Shown: one piece after another, positions 40,131 to 52,499 of the stretch
How positions within the stretch are numbered: the stretch's first letter is position 1
How the letters are laid out: each line of letters begins with the position of its first letter
DNA from: Tamarix chinensis
Taxonomy: Eukaryota; Streptophyta; Magnoliopsida; Caryophyllales; Tamaricaceae
Assembly (NCBI GenBank): GCA_030549775.1
Contig: CM060175.1
Location: forward strand, 97,455,470-97,519,469
DNA: 64,000 nt
Direction of reading: 5' to 3'
Notes under the pieces: generated by a model
Database searches by the model: none
Told to the model about the DNA's origin: nothing
The model's input: the letters and a program-made list of their open reading frames with translations, nothing else
Made by a program: the position numbers and the translations under genes

Positions 40131-40900
40131 TTTTTCTATTTTTAAAATCCACATAAATACATAGCAAAACCTCTCTGTACTAACGAATGCAATGTATGGA
40201 AGATATGAACTTCATCATAGGCCTAGGCTTGCATCTCCTATAGAAGAACTTAGCTTCTTAAGGTCCCCACAACACAACCCTCTCTTGAGCATTATCTATT
40301 ACGACCTGATGCCACCCTAACATATTAATCCCAAGGATAACATCAAAGTCCTATTGATTCGTCTGAATCAATTCTACTATGAAGTCTACCCTGCCTATTT
40401 ATAAGGCCATATCCAAGTAGAGACTAGTGCAGTTTAATCTATCCCAAAAACACAAAACCATAGATATAGAGACACTAACAAATGGATACAAAGTAGATCT
40501 AGTAATGAAAGTAGTAGATATGAAAGACAAAGATTCACCCAAATCAAATAACACATACACGAGTAGCGATAAGATGAAAAACGTAAAAGTGATCACATCT
40601 AGCTACCAATCGGCCTTTGTCTAGCTAATGACATTCAGGCTTTTGCTTGACTGCCCTCTCGGTATCTTCCATAATACCATCTAAAATCCTAGTTGTTTAC
40701 TCCTTCCTAGGAAAATGGGTGAGGCCCTTGTGGTATCCTCTTATCCACCCTAGGTTGTACACCTATTAGGGAAGGTGCCTATTATTATTGTTGTTGCTGC
40801 TGTTGTGGCCAGTATGTTCGCTATTGATAGGCATGATGTTGAGGCACAAGTGGCCCCTTTTTTTTGATACTAATCATCCTATGGTAGAAGTTAACCCCTT
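40131..40900 (-). pseudogene. Gypsy protease/linker region, degraded
   Basis: On the minus strand a DFDVILGINMLGWHQVVID segment (about 40260-40350) corresponds to the DVILGMDWL block after the retropepsin active site. The active-site DSGA triad itself was not recognised. Confidence 0.6.
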
Positions 40901-41850
40901 TGTTGATGTTGGCACTCAAATGATCGATGGCCCAACTTACCACATGTCCTACACTAAACAAAAGTTCCCTTATAATCTCGTTCTGTATTATCATGGCCAT
41001 AGAAACGACACATGAAACATCTTATTTATCCTGGAGGTTTGCTCTGTCTACCTGTCTAACCCCTATGTTGATAACTTGGAGTTTTACCTCCACAAAGAAT
41101 CACACCTCCTAAACCCTATGTTTCTAGCATCCTCTTGCCTATAATGGAAGCTTACTCTTGAACCATTATAGTGGAAACACATGCCTACTCATACAATGTG
41201 GCCAAGTCCTAAAAAACCATCAACACCCATCATACTCTGAATGCTAAAATGAATCCTTTACTCGAACTAATACACCATAGTTGACTCATTAGCTAATATG
41301 CTCGGCACAAACAATGGTCGCTTCATGACTTGCACATAGTATTACCTCACTGTGATACTCCCTAGGGTTAGCTGCATGAACTCCTTAAACTTATAATTCT
41401 TAATCCTCCTAGGATATAAATTAGTACGGATCATCATTTTGAAGTCCTCCCAAGACATCAAGGGTTATTCCTTCACATAAATACTTACCCACCAGGTGTC
41501 TGTGGCTCTCTGAAGAAAAAAGGTTGTTATTCTTACCTTCTAAGTAGGTGGACAATAGATTGCCTTGTAAGTCTTTTCCTCCTCTCAAATCCATCCCTAT
41601 GGGATGAACAAATCCTCGTTAATATAGTAGATTAGTGGGTAATGTCCAGTAACCCTCTAAAGTTAATCCTATTTGATACCATCCTATGGGTAATGCAAAG
41701 GTGGTGGTAGCAGCTGAGGTGGCGGTGATAGTGGTGGATGCCTGATGAACTTGATGAAGGCCTCAAAAGCCTCCTCCAAATGACCAACATGATCATTTAG
41801 GACCATGGAAATCTAATTGTAAGATAGAAAACATGTTAGGTTAAAAATTC
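40901..41850 (-). pseudogene. Gypsy gag with zinc knuckles, degraded
   Basis: On the minus strand a gag core includes LQRATDTWWVS, SWEDFKMMIRTNLYPRRIK and KFKEFMQLTLGSITV, which follow the order of the plant retrotransposon gag domain. Two zinc knuckles follow: an imperfect CFMCRFYGHDNTERDY and a perfect CRTCGKLGHRSFEC (CX2CX4HX4C, about 40910-40953). Stops interrupt it repeatedly. The region 41850-42040 holds only AT-rich leader sequence. Confidence 0.75.
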
Positions 41851-42040
41851 CTATCGTGCCCACATATATTACACATAAGTACATTCAAAGGTTGCCTAAG
41901 CTACCAGTTCTAGAATCCTTACAAGCTATTTTAACCTTTTGAAGAATAGAATTTTTTAGAATATGAAATAGATCAATAAAATTAGATAAGAAATCATTTA
42001 AAAACCAAATATGAAAGATAAAATAAGTTAATAAAATCAA

Positions 42041-42056
42041 ATATCTAATAACAAAT
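42041..42056 (-). other. Degenerate primer-binding site (initiator Met tRNA type)
   Basis: Directly after the 5' LTR the minus strand reads ATTTGTTATTAGATAT. The part TGTTATTAGATA matches the standard TGGTATCAGAGC at 8 of 12 positions. Confidence 0.6.
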
Positions 42057-42718
42057 TGTAATACTCTAAATTTTTATTACTAAAAAATTTTATTTTCAGC
42101 AAAAGGGTATATCAAAATAGCGAGTGTTATTGTCGTATGCGACACAAGTCTGGCTTACCATACCATCCCAAAATCTTATACAAGGTAAATTTATGAGGTC
42201 ATGAGAATGGTGAGGGATGGCAGAAAAGGTAAGCAAGGGAAGTGGGTACAGACACGATCAAAAAGCGGTTTTGGGGAAAAAATTTCAATAAACACATCCC
42301 TTGATATGTGAGAGGTGATGGTGGTGGTGATGAGGGTAGGATAGATAGGTGTAAGATGTGAGCATGTCAAAAGGAAAATGGTAAGAGTGGAACACATAGG
42401 AAGAAGAGGAAAATGAAGAAGGAAACCAAGGAAAAAAAAAGAAAAGGAGAAGGCCAAATAGAAAATTAGTTTGGGATTAGGATTAGAGTTAGGTTAAAAT
42501 AATTTCGATTAGAAAATTAGGATAAAATTAATTATCAACAATCTGGGGTTAGGTTTAGGTTAATAAATTATTAATGACCTGAAATAAAGATTAGGATTAG
42601 GTTAAGATTTAGGATTATGGAATTAGGATTAGGTAGAAATATCAATTTATCAAGATTAAAATTGAGTTAAGATATTAATTATTTAGGATTAAGATTAGAT
42701 AAAATTTGAGGTATTACA
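42057..42718 (-). mobile_element. C8: 5' LTR of the gypsy element, internally deleted
   Basis: 662 bp against 3164 bp for the 3' LTR. Both ends match C7 (left edge TGTAATACTCTAAATTTTT, right edge TTTGAGGTATTACA). The interior from the tandem array through the AT microsatellite is missing; the junction lies at about 42180-42200. Confidence 0.85.
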
Positions 42719-43836
42719 TAGGTACACCAAAATTTCTCACAAATCCTACCATCCATTCCCCTAGGCGGTTTCTAATAACCCCACCCACACCTGCCCTTAT
42801 TTAATCAAAAGTGACCAATCCATCTATGTTGAGTTTAACCCAAGCTTCATCGGGTAGGTTCAAACCAATCATGATCATTTATTTATTCTTATCCTTCTTA
42901 CTGATATTATTCAATAGACTTCCTCATGCAAACACCCATATGGAGAGGAGGGTGAATATATTATGGATATCTTTAGATTTGAAAATAATTTCTTTCTTGT
43001 AGAAATAGATAGTTGATCATGCAAATGTAAAAGTATGACCCATGGAATCTCTTAGATCCTTGGTTTGATATCAGAGTAGTTAATCTAAACTAGGTCATGA
43101 AGTCACTATAGGAATTTAAGTTTAGAATAGTGGGGGACTTCAATGCTCTGCAAACCCAATTTGATGAATCGCGGGATCTAAAGTGATGGTTAAAGTCTTC
43201 TACTTCAAGGGACCAGATGAGGCATATAGTATTAGAGATGATCTTCTTATTAGTTAGGGAATTTTTGGAAGGCATTCACAAATCATAAGATGAGTAAATG
43301 GTGACCCATTCATATTCCAAATCCACTTCTAATAACAATATGGGTCTCCAAAACCTCTGCAAGGAATATCCTTGCAGGTTGTCCCTGCACTAAAAGACTT
43401 GAAGAATTGAGTTTCCAAGGTACGCCAAGGCATAGTAAAGGGATCGATGGAATCAATGAGGTATTTTGGTAAAACAAAAGAGTGTTGAAAGATCCTATTT
43501 ACCATTGATCTAGATGTTTGATACTCTTAGGTAGATTTAGCTCTTAAGGAGTGATCTAAAAAAATGAGCTTCGATTGGTCTGTTACCACATTATGTGTCA
43601 TTCCAAAGGTTAAAATTTATTCCATAAGCTGACACCCATTTAATTCCCTCCCTAAGAAGAGGTGCTAGATTGTGAATCTCTTTCCAAGTGGTCAAAACAT
43701 TTCTTTGGAGCATTTTATTCCCTAGAGTAATATATTTATAAATGAATACCTCCTTAATAATGCTTCATTTTTAGATTGAAGGTGCCAAGTGTAAACAAAT
43801 AAGAGGGCTTTTTTTTAGTATTGTGGCCTAAAGTGG
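42719..43836 (-). pseudogene. LINE ORF2 remnant: post-RT region to RNase H N-terminus (minus)
   Basis: Just right of the gypsy element the minus strand reads WVKLNIDG, then RAGVGGVIRNRLGEWMVGFV, the N-terminal RNase H block whose C-terminal half is at 29533-29942. Further right (about 43560-43720) a degraded stretch resembles the plant LINE WK-E-I ... GIKWVSAYG ... FNLWND region that precedes the zinc domain. Gypsy insertion therefore split one LINE. The rest of the LINE is cut at 43837 by the next LTR element. Confidence 0.75.
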
Positions 43837-45524
43837 TGTGGTTGTAGAGGACATGCAATTTAAATCTTATTATTGTCAATTTTAGTATTAGTAAATAAGA
43901 GTATCGGTTTAAGTTGGGGATTGAAAGGACTTATCTATATCTAGCTAGCACACAAATAATTAACCGAAAACTATAAATTACACACAAAAATAATAATAAG
44001 AAAAAACAAAATTATGGGGGTTCAAAATAAAAACTAAATAAGAAAATAAATATGGACGAATACAAATATAAAAAATGTGTTAGGGAATTGATTTCCACTA
44101 CTACATTATGTTAATATATAACAAATAATTCCTATGTCACCTATTAATCGCAATAAAGAGACCTACCAAGTTGCAAGGTAGAAGTAGGTATATACACTTT
44201 ATATTACTTTCCCGATTTAACTTAATATGACAAAGTGTCAATATTAAATTATATTGAATTATGAAATATAGTTTCAACAAGGGGCTTATCTATTTAACTA
44301 GATCCTATGCATTAAGAATAAGTGGAAGAATGTTCATCTAAGTACCTAAACTAGTACTTCAAGCATGTCTAGTTATATTTTCCACCTATGACCTATACAT
44401 AACTAAACGTTCCACTATTTAGGTTAGAATCACAAAATTATTGGGTGAATTATTATCTAATCTAGCTGCAATTTATACACATAAATTCTCACATGTTTAT
44501 ATAGACACCTAACATATATATAATCCTACATGTTGTCACTATAAAGAAGCCAAAATGAGGCATACACTAAATAAATCATACATGACATAATCACACATAT
44601 AAACAATAGCAATTAAAGTTGAGCCGAAAGGACAATTGCATGACAATTAGGAAAATATAGAAAATATTATTAAAATTTTAAAGCATAGTAGATGTAAACG
44701 GATTGGGTTCAGGGTAGGTATCCCTATACCCATATCCAATATCCGATAAGTATTTTAAACCCGAATATGTACCTGTATCTAAATGGATATCCATTAATAT
44801 ATTCATATCCATATCCGTATATGTAGGATATCCATTACCCATTTAAATTATATAATGGATAAATCCATTACCCAACTGATAAATCCATTACTTGCTTAAA
44901 TTATCGGTTTAAATATTTACTGAATTCAACATTTCAAACAACTTTTCATACAACAAAATCTATAATTTCATTCAAAAAACCTATCACTTTAACAACATTC
45001 CAAACAAATATCAAATAAGAAACAGTGATACAAGTTTGGCTTAAAAATATCATAGCTGATAAATATTTGTTCATATAAATATAATACTTCCACAATTAAA
45101 TTTGAAATCAATAACTACTAAAGCATAGTAATATAATTTTGACTTGTTAAAAATAATATAAAGATGAAGTTGTTCGTGTTGTGCTCTAAAAATTCCACAT
45201 AACTAATTAGCTTTTCCATCTCCAAGCTCCATAGCTTATGAATCCATCTAATAAATAAAGAAAAAACATAAATATTTAAAATAATTAAGTATAATCAAAT
45301 ATTTTAATCACTAATAATATTTATAACAACTTTTACCTCACACTCACTAACATCTAAGTCTGACTCTTTATTTTGTAAGGTAAGCCTATGATAAGTTGAC
45401 TTTGTAGTACAATCATTATCTAACCAAAAAAAAATTGGAACATTAGAATTAAACAATTCTAACTATAGATATATTATAATTATTTAAACATCAAAGGTAT
45501 AAAAATAAATATTACCTTCATCCT

Positions 45525-47567
45525 TTATAGCAGCCCAAAGTCAATCTCTACAACACATTAATGCATCTAGAGTCTTTAGGTATAATTGGTTGCGATGAAG
45601 ACTTATAAATCTCCCACTTATGATAAAAGCCAACTCAAAAGCAACTGTAGAAATAGGGATGACAAGTATCCCTGTCCATTCTTTGCAAAATCAGATACTT
45701 AGTATTTTTCTTCTACCATGAAAACAAATCAAAGTCATCTATCTGTGGCATCATAGACTCCTCTAAACAATAATCTAACTCAGTCTTTTGTGGAACACTA
45801 GACATGTATTGGTTCACCAACCACTGATTATAATGAAGCTTAAGGGAGACTCTGAACCCAAAGTTACACTACTAATACTTAAACCACAACTTTAACTAAA
45901 AACACCAGAATCACGCGATATTAATGTACTTTTTCCATATGCTTGTACTTCTCCTCATACTCACAAAACAATTCATAACATATTTTATGAATATTATCTA
46001 CCTCTTCACCACATGTGCTCCTATAAATGATAGAATAATAGTTGCCACATCCATTATTTCATGAATTACACCCCAATATTTGTTAAATTTCTCTAACATT
46101 TTTGTTAACATGCCACTAATAATTTTATCTTGATTAGAGACCATTAAATCAAGGACATTCTAACCTCACAAACCTTGAGAAATTATAAATTGGTAGTAGG
46201 ATATCTACTCCCAGAAAACATCAAAGTGACATTATAAAATAATGACAATCTCTCATATATAGATACAACCGAATCTCATTCATCACTTGTTGGATTGCAA
46301 TTAAAATTAGATTCCAACCGTACAAAGCAGGCAAACACATCTTTATACATTAGCGCAACATCAAGCATAAAAAAATGTAGAATTTCATCTTATCCTACAA
46401 TCATGTGTTAAGGCTCTACTATACGGAATTTCTTTTTTATGACAAACCTCCATAAAATCTTCAAGCCTTTTTGGTGTGACTCTCCAATACATCACACTCT
46501 CATGTATGTTCTCATTAGCTTTTTCAATGATCTCCACACCATAGCTAATAATAATATTAAGCACATGAGCAACACACCACATATGAAAATGTCTCCCACA
46601 TAATAAAAAAACACTTTGACTCAAATATATATTTCAAATCTCCAATCAAACCATCATTGGTGGTACAATTATCCACAGTCAATGTAGAGAGTTTTGAATC
46701 AATATTCCATTCCATCAAACAATTGACCAAAATATCACACAGCACCTCAGAGATAAACCTTCAACAAAAAATAATGATACAATAAATAAACCAAAGAACA
46801 ACATATAATTACATAATATTAATATTTTAGAACTATAGATGAATATGAATTTAGTATACCTGATTATTTGATTTTGTAAGGTTCAACAATTATCAATCCA
46901 ATTAGCCATGATAACCATGAAACCCTTTTTTTGATTTTGAGATGTCCACATATCTTTTGTGATTGAAACTTGGCTCTTGTTACTATTCAATAATAACATG
47001 GTTTTGTATCTTTCATATTCAAACATCTTGAAAATATCACTCCACAGAGTGTTCCTTGAAATCATTTTAAAGGATGGTTGAAGATTTATTGAATAACTTC
47101 TAAAGCCTTCATGTTCCATTTTATAAAGTGGATAGTCATGTATAACTACCATATTACATAACTTACGCTTTGCAACTTCCTGATTAAATTCCACAACCAT
47201 AAGCTTTCCTTTTCCTTCCCCTTATGTTCAGACTCAACTTAGTTTTTCCTACCCCTCATTTAGGCCTTAAACATATGCATTTCCTCATGTGATAATGCAG
47301 AAGAGGAGTACCATTTTTTAGATCACTGCTCAAACTCTTATTACAACCTTTACAAATTGCTTTTTTGGCACTATTAATTTTTACCGCCTTAAAATGCTCC
47401 CAAACAACTGAAGTTTTCTCTCTTTCTTTCACCAAAGCAAATGTATACACTTCTTCTACATCCTCCTCTTCGGTTGATGGTTCACTAGGTGTAGGGTTAC
47501 TAGCTATGACAAATGAATATGGTGGTAGATTTTGTGAGTTGGTATTAGGTTGGCTATCTGATGCCAT
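45525..47567 (-). pseudogene. hAT transposase pseudogene (zf-BED ... hAT dimerisation)
   Basis: Reading the minus strand from Met at 47567 (MASDSQPNTNSQ): an acidic segment, then a BED zinc finger (VWEHFKAVK ... CKGC ... HYHMRKC), a frame break near 47250, an RNase H-like core start (KSQVSITKDMWTSQNQKKGF with the conserved D-W-T), a probable 101-bp intron (46759-46859, GT-AG), then LSTLTVDNCTTND (the DN motif), an H...CAHVLN block, and about 45525-45790 the C-terminal dimerisation domain (IDDFDLFSW ... RMDRD ...). A stop replaces a residue after FSW and several others follow. This is the RICESLEEPER/DAYSLEEPER-like class by motif order. Confidence 0.82.
46759..46859 (-). other. Probable intron in the hAT transposase
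   Basis: On the minus strand, ATAATCAG|GTATAC at the 5' side and TTGAAG|GTTTATC at the 3' side. Joining restores one frame across the conserved I-I-R-F-I position and removes three-frame stops. Confidence 0.6.
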
Positions 47568-47711
47568 CAAACTAATTAATAATCCCAAACAATGCATAAT
47601 AAGAAAACAAAATTATAGTTAAAAAAATCATAATAATTCATGCACATAGTATCAATAATGTGGCATACACAAGACTTCGAGTATTTTTTGCCGATAGCTC
47701 TCTCCTCTCCC

Positions 47712-49073
47712 ATGGCTTGAACCAAGAGAAGTGTAGTTTTTGCGAAGAAGAGGGCTTCAGGCTCAAACGGTTCTCTCATTTCATTCCCATCAAATTCTCC
47801 TCAGCCTCAGGTTCCACATTGTTCTATGAGTAAGGATTTGACAAAGTCTGATACAGAAATGGCTAACCCTAATCTTCCGATTTCTAATCAAGATTCACCT
47901 TAGAGGATTGATCCTAATTCGTATCAGCAACAAAGTAGGCTCCCGCAATCCAAAGAGACCATTACCAATCCAACCGAGGTTGAATTAGGAATTGGGCCAA
48001 CTCCAAATTGTGATTTACAAGATATCCCGAATTATCAAACTAGAACTCGAGATCAAAATTTTTCTAAAAATTAGAATCAAAGCTGGAGAGACAAAGTTAG
48101 TGGCAATTGAATCTTTCATGTAGAAGCCTCATTATCTTATTTTCCCCCTGCTACCATAGGCTCCTCGTATCAAATACAATTACAGAAGGATGAGATCCAA
48201 CGGTCTACGATTGATTGGAAATTTGCAATTGTTCGCTATATTATTGAATGTCGGCCTACTCTGGGTCAGATGCAACGTTTTTCCTCATTATAGTGGCCTA
48301 ACATCACCCCACCAAAGATCCTTCTGCATAATGATGGTTATATCATCTTCAAATGTGTTTATATTGAGGATCGGGACTGGATTCTTTCTTCCCCTTACTG
48401 GACTTATGCAAAAAGATATTTCATCCTCAAAGCATGGCACAGGAAGTTCCAATTTGTGAAAGAAAAATTCCAATTTTTACCCTTATGGATAAAACTACCT
48501 AATCTACCTCTAGATTATTGGGACCCTAAATCTTTGAGTCGTACTGCTAGTGCAGTAGGAAGACCACTTCATATGGACTCTTTCACTATAAATAGAGAAC
48601 GTGTATCATATGCACACCTCCTTGTAGAAGTGTATGTTACTAAAAAGTGTGTGGAATGTGTTGAAATCCTGGATCCTGATGGTGATGTTCTGTCCCAACC
48701 TATTTTTTATGAATGGAGGCCTACATATTGCACCTCCTATGATTGTTTAGAGCATAGCAGCAATTCATGTCCTAAGAACAGGCCCAAGCAAGAATCTCCT
48801 AAGCCTCATCACCCCATTAACTTGAAGGATGGAATACAGCATAAACCTAATATCCTTGCTCCTCTCAAGAAACCATCAACAACCTGGAGGAAAGTCGAGA
48901 AATCTCTGAAAACTGAATCTATCAAATCTAACTCGGCGATGTTCCAGGAACCTGTTGGCATCATACCTTTAAACAATAAGTTTGATATCATTTTTGATAC
49001 TGAAGAAACACTGAATGCGCAGATCCAGGAAATAGATAAAGGAGGGACACCACCTACCCATTCTGCTCAATGA
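47712..49073 (+). pseudogene. LINE ORF1: DUF4283-like domain plus zinc knuckle
   Basis: ORF1 begins ATGGCTTGA (a stop at codon 3) followed by a readable basic N-terminus TKRSVVFAKKRASGSNG. It continues with stops and frameshifts to a DUF4283-like block (WKFAIVRYIIECRP, then WIKLPNLPLDYWDPKSLSR, ASAVGRPLHMDS). A CX2CX4HX4C knuckle (about 48727-48770) has its second Cys replaced by Tyr (CTSYDCLEHSSNSC). The long clean frame 48456-49073 is its 3' half. The product would bind RNA and chaperone the retrotransposition complex; as it stands it is not functional. Confidence 0.8.
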
Positions 49074-52000
49074 TATCCCATCAGAATGTTAAAGGTTTAA
49101 ATAAACCTCACAAACAGAAAGAAGTTGCAAAATGGTATAAAGCCAATCAGTCTTCTTTCTTTGGTCTTCTTGAAACTCGTATTAAACCAAATAAGGTTGA
49201 TAGTATTATAGCCAAGTTATTCCCTGTTTTTTTTTCTGAACAATTATGCCCATTATAGTAATGGATGCATTTGGTGTCTTTGGGACCCCTCTAAATGGCA
49301 GGTCTCACTTATTTCTACATGTGACCAAGGTTTATTATTTAAAGAATTAAACATAGATGGAATCCAAATATATGTGGCCTTTATATATGCTTTTAATTCT
49401 GGGAAGGATCGAAAACCTCTTTGGCAATGGCTTCTTGACCAGGAAATATATTCTAATCCTTGGCTTATTATGGGGGATTTTAATGTCCTCCTCCATCCAG
49501 AGGAGAATATCCAAGGTGATACACCTCATCACCAAGATATTATTGATTTCAGAGACTGCCTCCATCACCTTATCCTCCTTGAACCTCCCTTTTCTGGCCC
49601 AACTTTCACTTGGTGCAACAGAATAATGGGTGCTAATAAAATTCTCTATAAGCTTGACAAATTTTTAGTCAATTGCACTGGCTGCATACTTTTCCCCAGA
49701 CCATAGTATCTTTTACTGAAGAACCTTTCTCAGATCATTGCGCACCTCATGTTGGCCTTAAGCATCTTTCACCTAATGGTAAGAAACAATTTAAATTCTT
49801 CAACATGTGGTGTAATGATCCTGCTTTCCTCAACATTGTTAAACAAGTCTGGTCCAATAATCAGGAAGGTAAGGTTAGCACAGGTCTATAACAAAAACTT
49901 TTTATGCTTAAGGCTCAATTCAAACATCTGAACAAAGAGAAATATAGCAATATAACTGACAGGGTTGCATCTCATAAGAATATCCTCAGCACAATTCAGA
50001 TTACTCTTAGGTCTGATCCTTCAAACATAGAGTTGCAATACAAGGAACAAAAAGCATTACAACTCTATGATCACCTTGCTCAATGTGAGGAAAGTTTCCT
50101 CAAGCAGAAAGCTACCATTCACTGGATTAATGAGAGAGGTGCTAATACAAGGTTCTTTTTTGCTACTGTTAAAGCAAAGCAAAGAAAAAATTTGATTACC
50201 AAGATCAAAGGAGCAAATGGAACTTGGATTTTTGATCACCATAATATCCTAAAAGCTTCTAGAGATTTTTATATTCAGTTATTTGATCAACCAAAGTCTC
50301 ATCCTGTGGAATTATCTCAACAAGTTCTGTAGCAGGGGCCCCTTCTCTCTTTATATCAGCAACATATTTTACTTAATCCTTTCACAAAGACAGAGGTAAA
50401 AGATGTTATCTTCTCTATTGGTGACTCAAAATTCCCAGGTATTGATGGTTTCACATCCTGTTTTTATAAGAAAGCCTAGGACATTGTTGGAGAAGAGATT
50501 TGGAAGACCTTGAATGAAGCCTTCCTCACAGCAAGCCTCCCCAATTTCATCACCTCCACACTGCTGGTTCTCATACCTAAAATCCCCAATGTTGAAAATC
50601 TTGGAGACTACAAACCTATAGCATGTTGCACTGTGTTATACAAAGCCTTCACAAAGATTCTAATTACCAGACTAAATCTCATCTTCCCTGGTTTCATAGA
50701 TCATTCACAATCTCCTTTTATTAAACGCAGATCAATTGGTGAAAACATATTACTTGCTCATAAGCTTCTAAGATTCTATGGAAGGAAGCATATTTCCCTA
50801 AGATGCATGTTGAAAATTAACTTGTGCAAAGCCTATGATTCTGTAAGATGGGACTTCCTAGAGAAAATTCTACTAGATTTTCAGTTTCCTCCCCATCTTG
50901 TTATGGTCATTATGGTATGTGTCTCTAGTGTTAACTATTCCATTGCCATAAATGGCACCCTACTTTATCCTTTTGAAGGGAAGAGAGTCTAAGGCAAGGA
51001 GACCCCCTCTCCCCTTATCTGTTTGTTATCATTATGGAATATTTTAGTCGCATGATGAAAACCTTATGGAAGGAACCAAGTTTTAAGGGACACCCTCAAT
51101 GCAAGAAATTGAAAACTGTTAACCTATCTTTTGCAGACAATATGCTTCTTTTTTGCCATGGGGACATACAATCTATTCAAGCCCTTATGTAGAAATTCCA
51201 TGTCTTTGCAACACTGTATGGATTGACAATTAGCCTGCATAAGAGATCTATTTTTATTTGGATGAGTATCACAGCAAATCAAAGAGCATATCTTGAATTT
51301 TTTTGTCATTTCCACAAGGCTCTTTACCTTTTAAATATTTGGGGGTACCCGTTGGGGATATTCAATATAATGCTCATCATATGACCTCTCTTATGGATAA
51401 AGTTCTGCATAGGATGAACCACTGGGCAACAAAACTGCTATCATATGCTGGAAGACTCCAATTGATAAAAACAATCATTTTTGGTATACAAATGTATTGG
51501 ATCCAGGTATTCCTTTTACCAAAGAAGGCCCTCAATTATCTTATTACTGCTTGTCGGTCTTTCCTATGGACTGGTAATATATTCAAAACCCATTAGGCCC
51601 CTGTTACCTGGAACTCTTGCTACCTCCCCAAGAATAAAGGTGGTCTTGGTTTAATAAACATCAATACCTAGATCATTGCTGCTCTTGGTAAACACCTGTG
51701 GCATCTCACTCAAAAGAAAGACACATTATGGATCAAATGGATACATGAGAGATTTATCAAACAAAGCTCTGCCTGGGACATTAACATACCAGCTACTGCA
51801 TCTTAGCCATTGAGGAGCATTCTAAGCTTAAAGGATACTCTTCATCCTATATTTGCTAACATCCCACATCATACACCTTATAGCATTCAAAAGGTTTATT
51901 CAGAGTTAAGGCAAAAAGGCCCATGCTGTATTTGGTGGAAAATAGTATGGCAAAACCCTGCAGCCCTAGTCACCAATTTATCTCTTGGTTAGTAGCAACA

Positions 52001-52440
52001 GGGTGTTTGACCACAAAGGATTTCCTCGGTAAATTTATCCCTATGGCTTATCAAAAATGTTCTTTCTATGCTAACTAGGAATCCATTCCCCATTTTTTGT
52101 ACACTGCTCAGTAATGGGGGGCATTGTTCACACAATATGCCATCTCAAGAGACTCAAACATACTTCCATTAGGTGGTGTAGATTAATTAAAGATTTCAGT
52201 TTCAATCATGGTCGATCGAGGACTGAAATGATCCTTTTATGAAGTTTACTTTTCACAGCTATCTATGAGATATGGAAGGCTAGAAATAACAAAATTTTTA
52301 ACAATGTTTCATGTAACTGGAATACTCTTATCAAGTCCATAGCCATAGGTGTGTCCCATAGATGTTTATATGGCCATATTAATTCTAAGTACAGTCGTAG
52401 AATTCATGTAGTTGATGAGTTTTGGTCTCTAGCATGTAAC
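49070..52440 (+). pseudogene. LINE ORF2: endonuclease, reverse transcriptase, zf-RVT
   Basis: The start ATG overlaps the ORF1 stop (ATGA, 49070-49073). Domains in order: APE-type endonuclease (NVKGLNKPHKQKEV, LLETRIKPNK, MGDFNVLLHPEEN, LDKFLVN, SDHCAPH, 49070-49760); a linker with coiled-coil character (49900-50330); RT (GDYKPIACCTVLYK, IKRRSIGENILLAHKLL, KINLCKAYDSVRWDFLEK, LSFADNMLLF, LPFKYLGVPVGD, to about 51400); then the zf-RVT region to about 52200. Both visible RT catalytic positions are changed: KID is KIN and FADD is FADN. At least six stops or frameshifts break the frame, so it is inactive. Confidence 0.88.
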
Positions 52441-52499
52441 ACATTACTTTCTTCTCAGCAATAAAATTTAAAAAAATTTTGAAAAAAATGTGGTATACA

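Larger units (their letters stand above)
29943..42718 (-). mobile_element. Ty3/gypsy chromovirus (Tekay/Del-like), two LTRs, degraded
   Basis: This minus-strand element has a 3' LTR at 29943-33106 (C7), a polypurine tract at 33107-33127, pol and gag remnants at 38388-41850, a degenerate primer-binding site at 42041-42056 and a collapsed 5' LTR at 42057-42718 (C8). The 5-bp flanks TAGCT (29938-29942) and TAGGT (42719-42723) match at 4 of 5. A solo LTR (C10, 33290-38382) is inserted in the last part of pol. Domain order on the minus strand is gag, two zinc knuckles, RT, integrase C-terminal part, chromodomain-like segment, and a final VDFKDKVFFKGG-type tail next to the polypurine tract, the order of chromoviruses. 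RNase H and the integrase N-terminal half are deleted. This element identifies the orphan repeats of 1-23766 as its LTR relatives. Confidence 0.88.
47670..52486 (+). mobile_element. Near-full-length L1-type LINE with target duplication
   Basis: A plus-strand non-LTR retrotransposon is flanked by AATGTGGCATACA (47657-47669) and AATGTGGTATACA (52487-52499), a 13-bp duplication with one transition. It ends in a short A-rich tail (GAAAAAA). The two ORFs are in the usual order. It sits upstream of the hAT transposase start, so the LINE arrived after the hAT element. The length of 4.8 kb and the presence of an ORF1 start suggest little or no 5' truncation. Confidence 0.9.
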
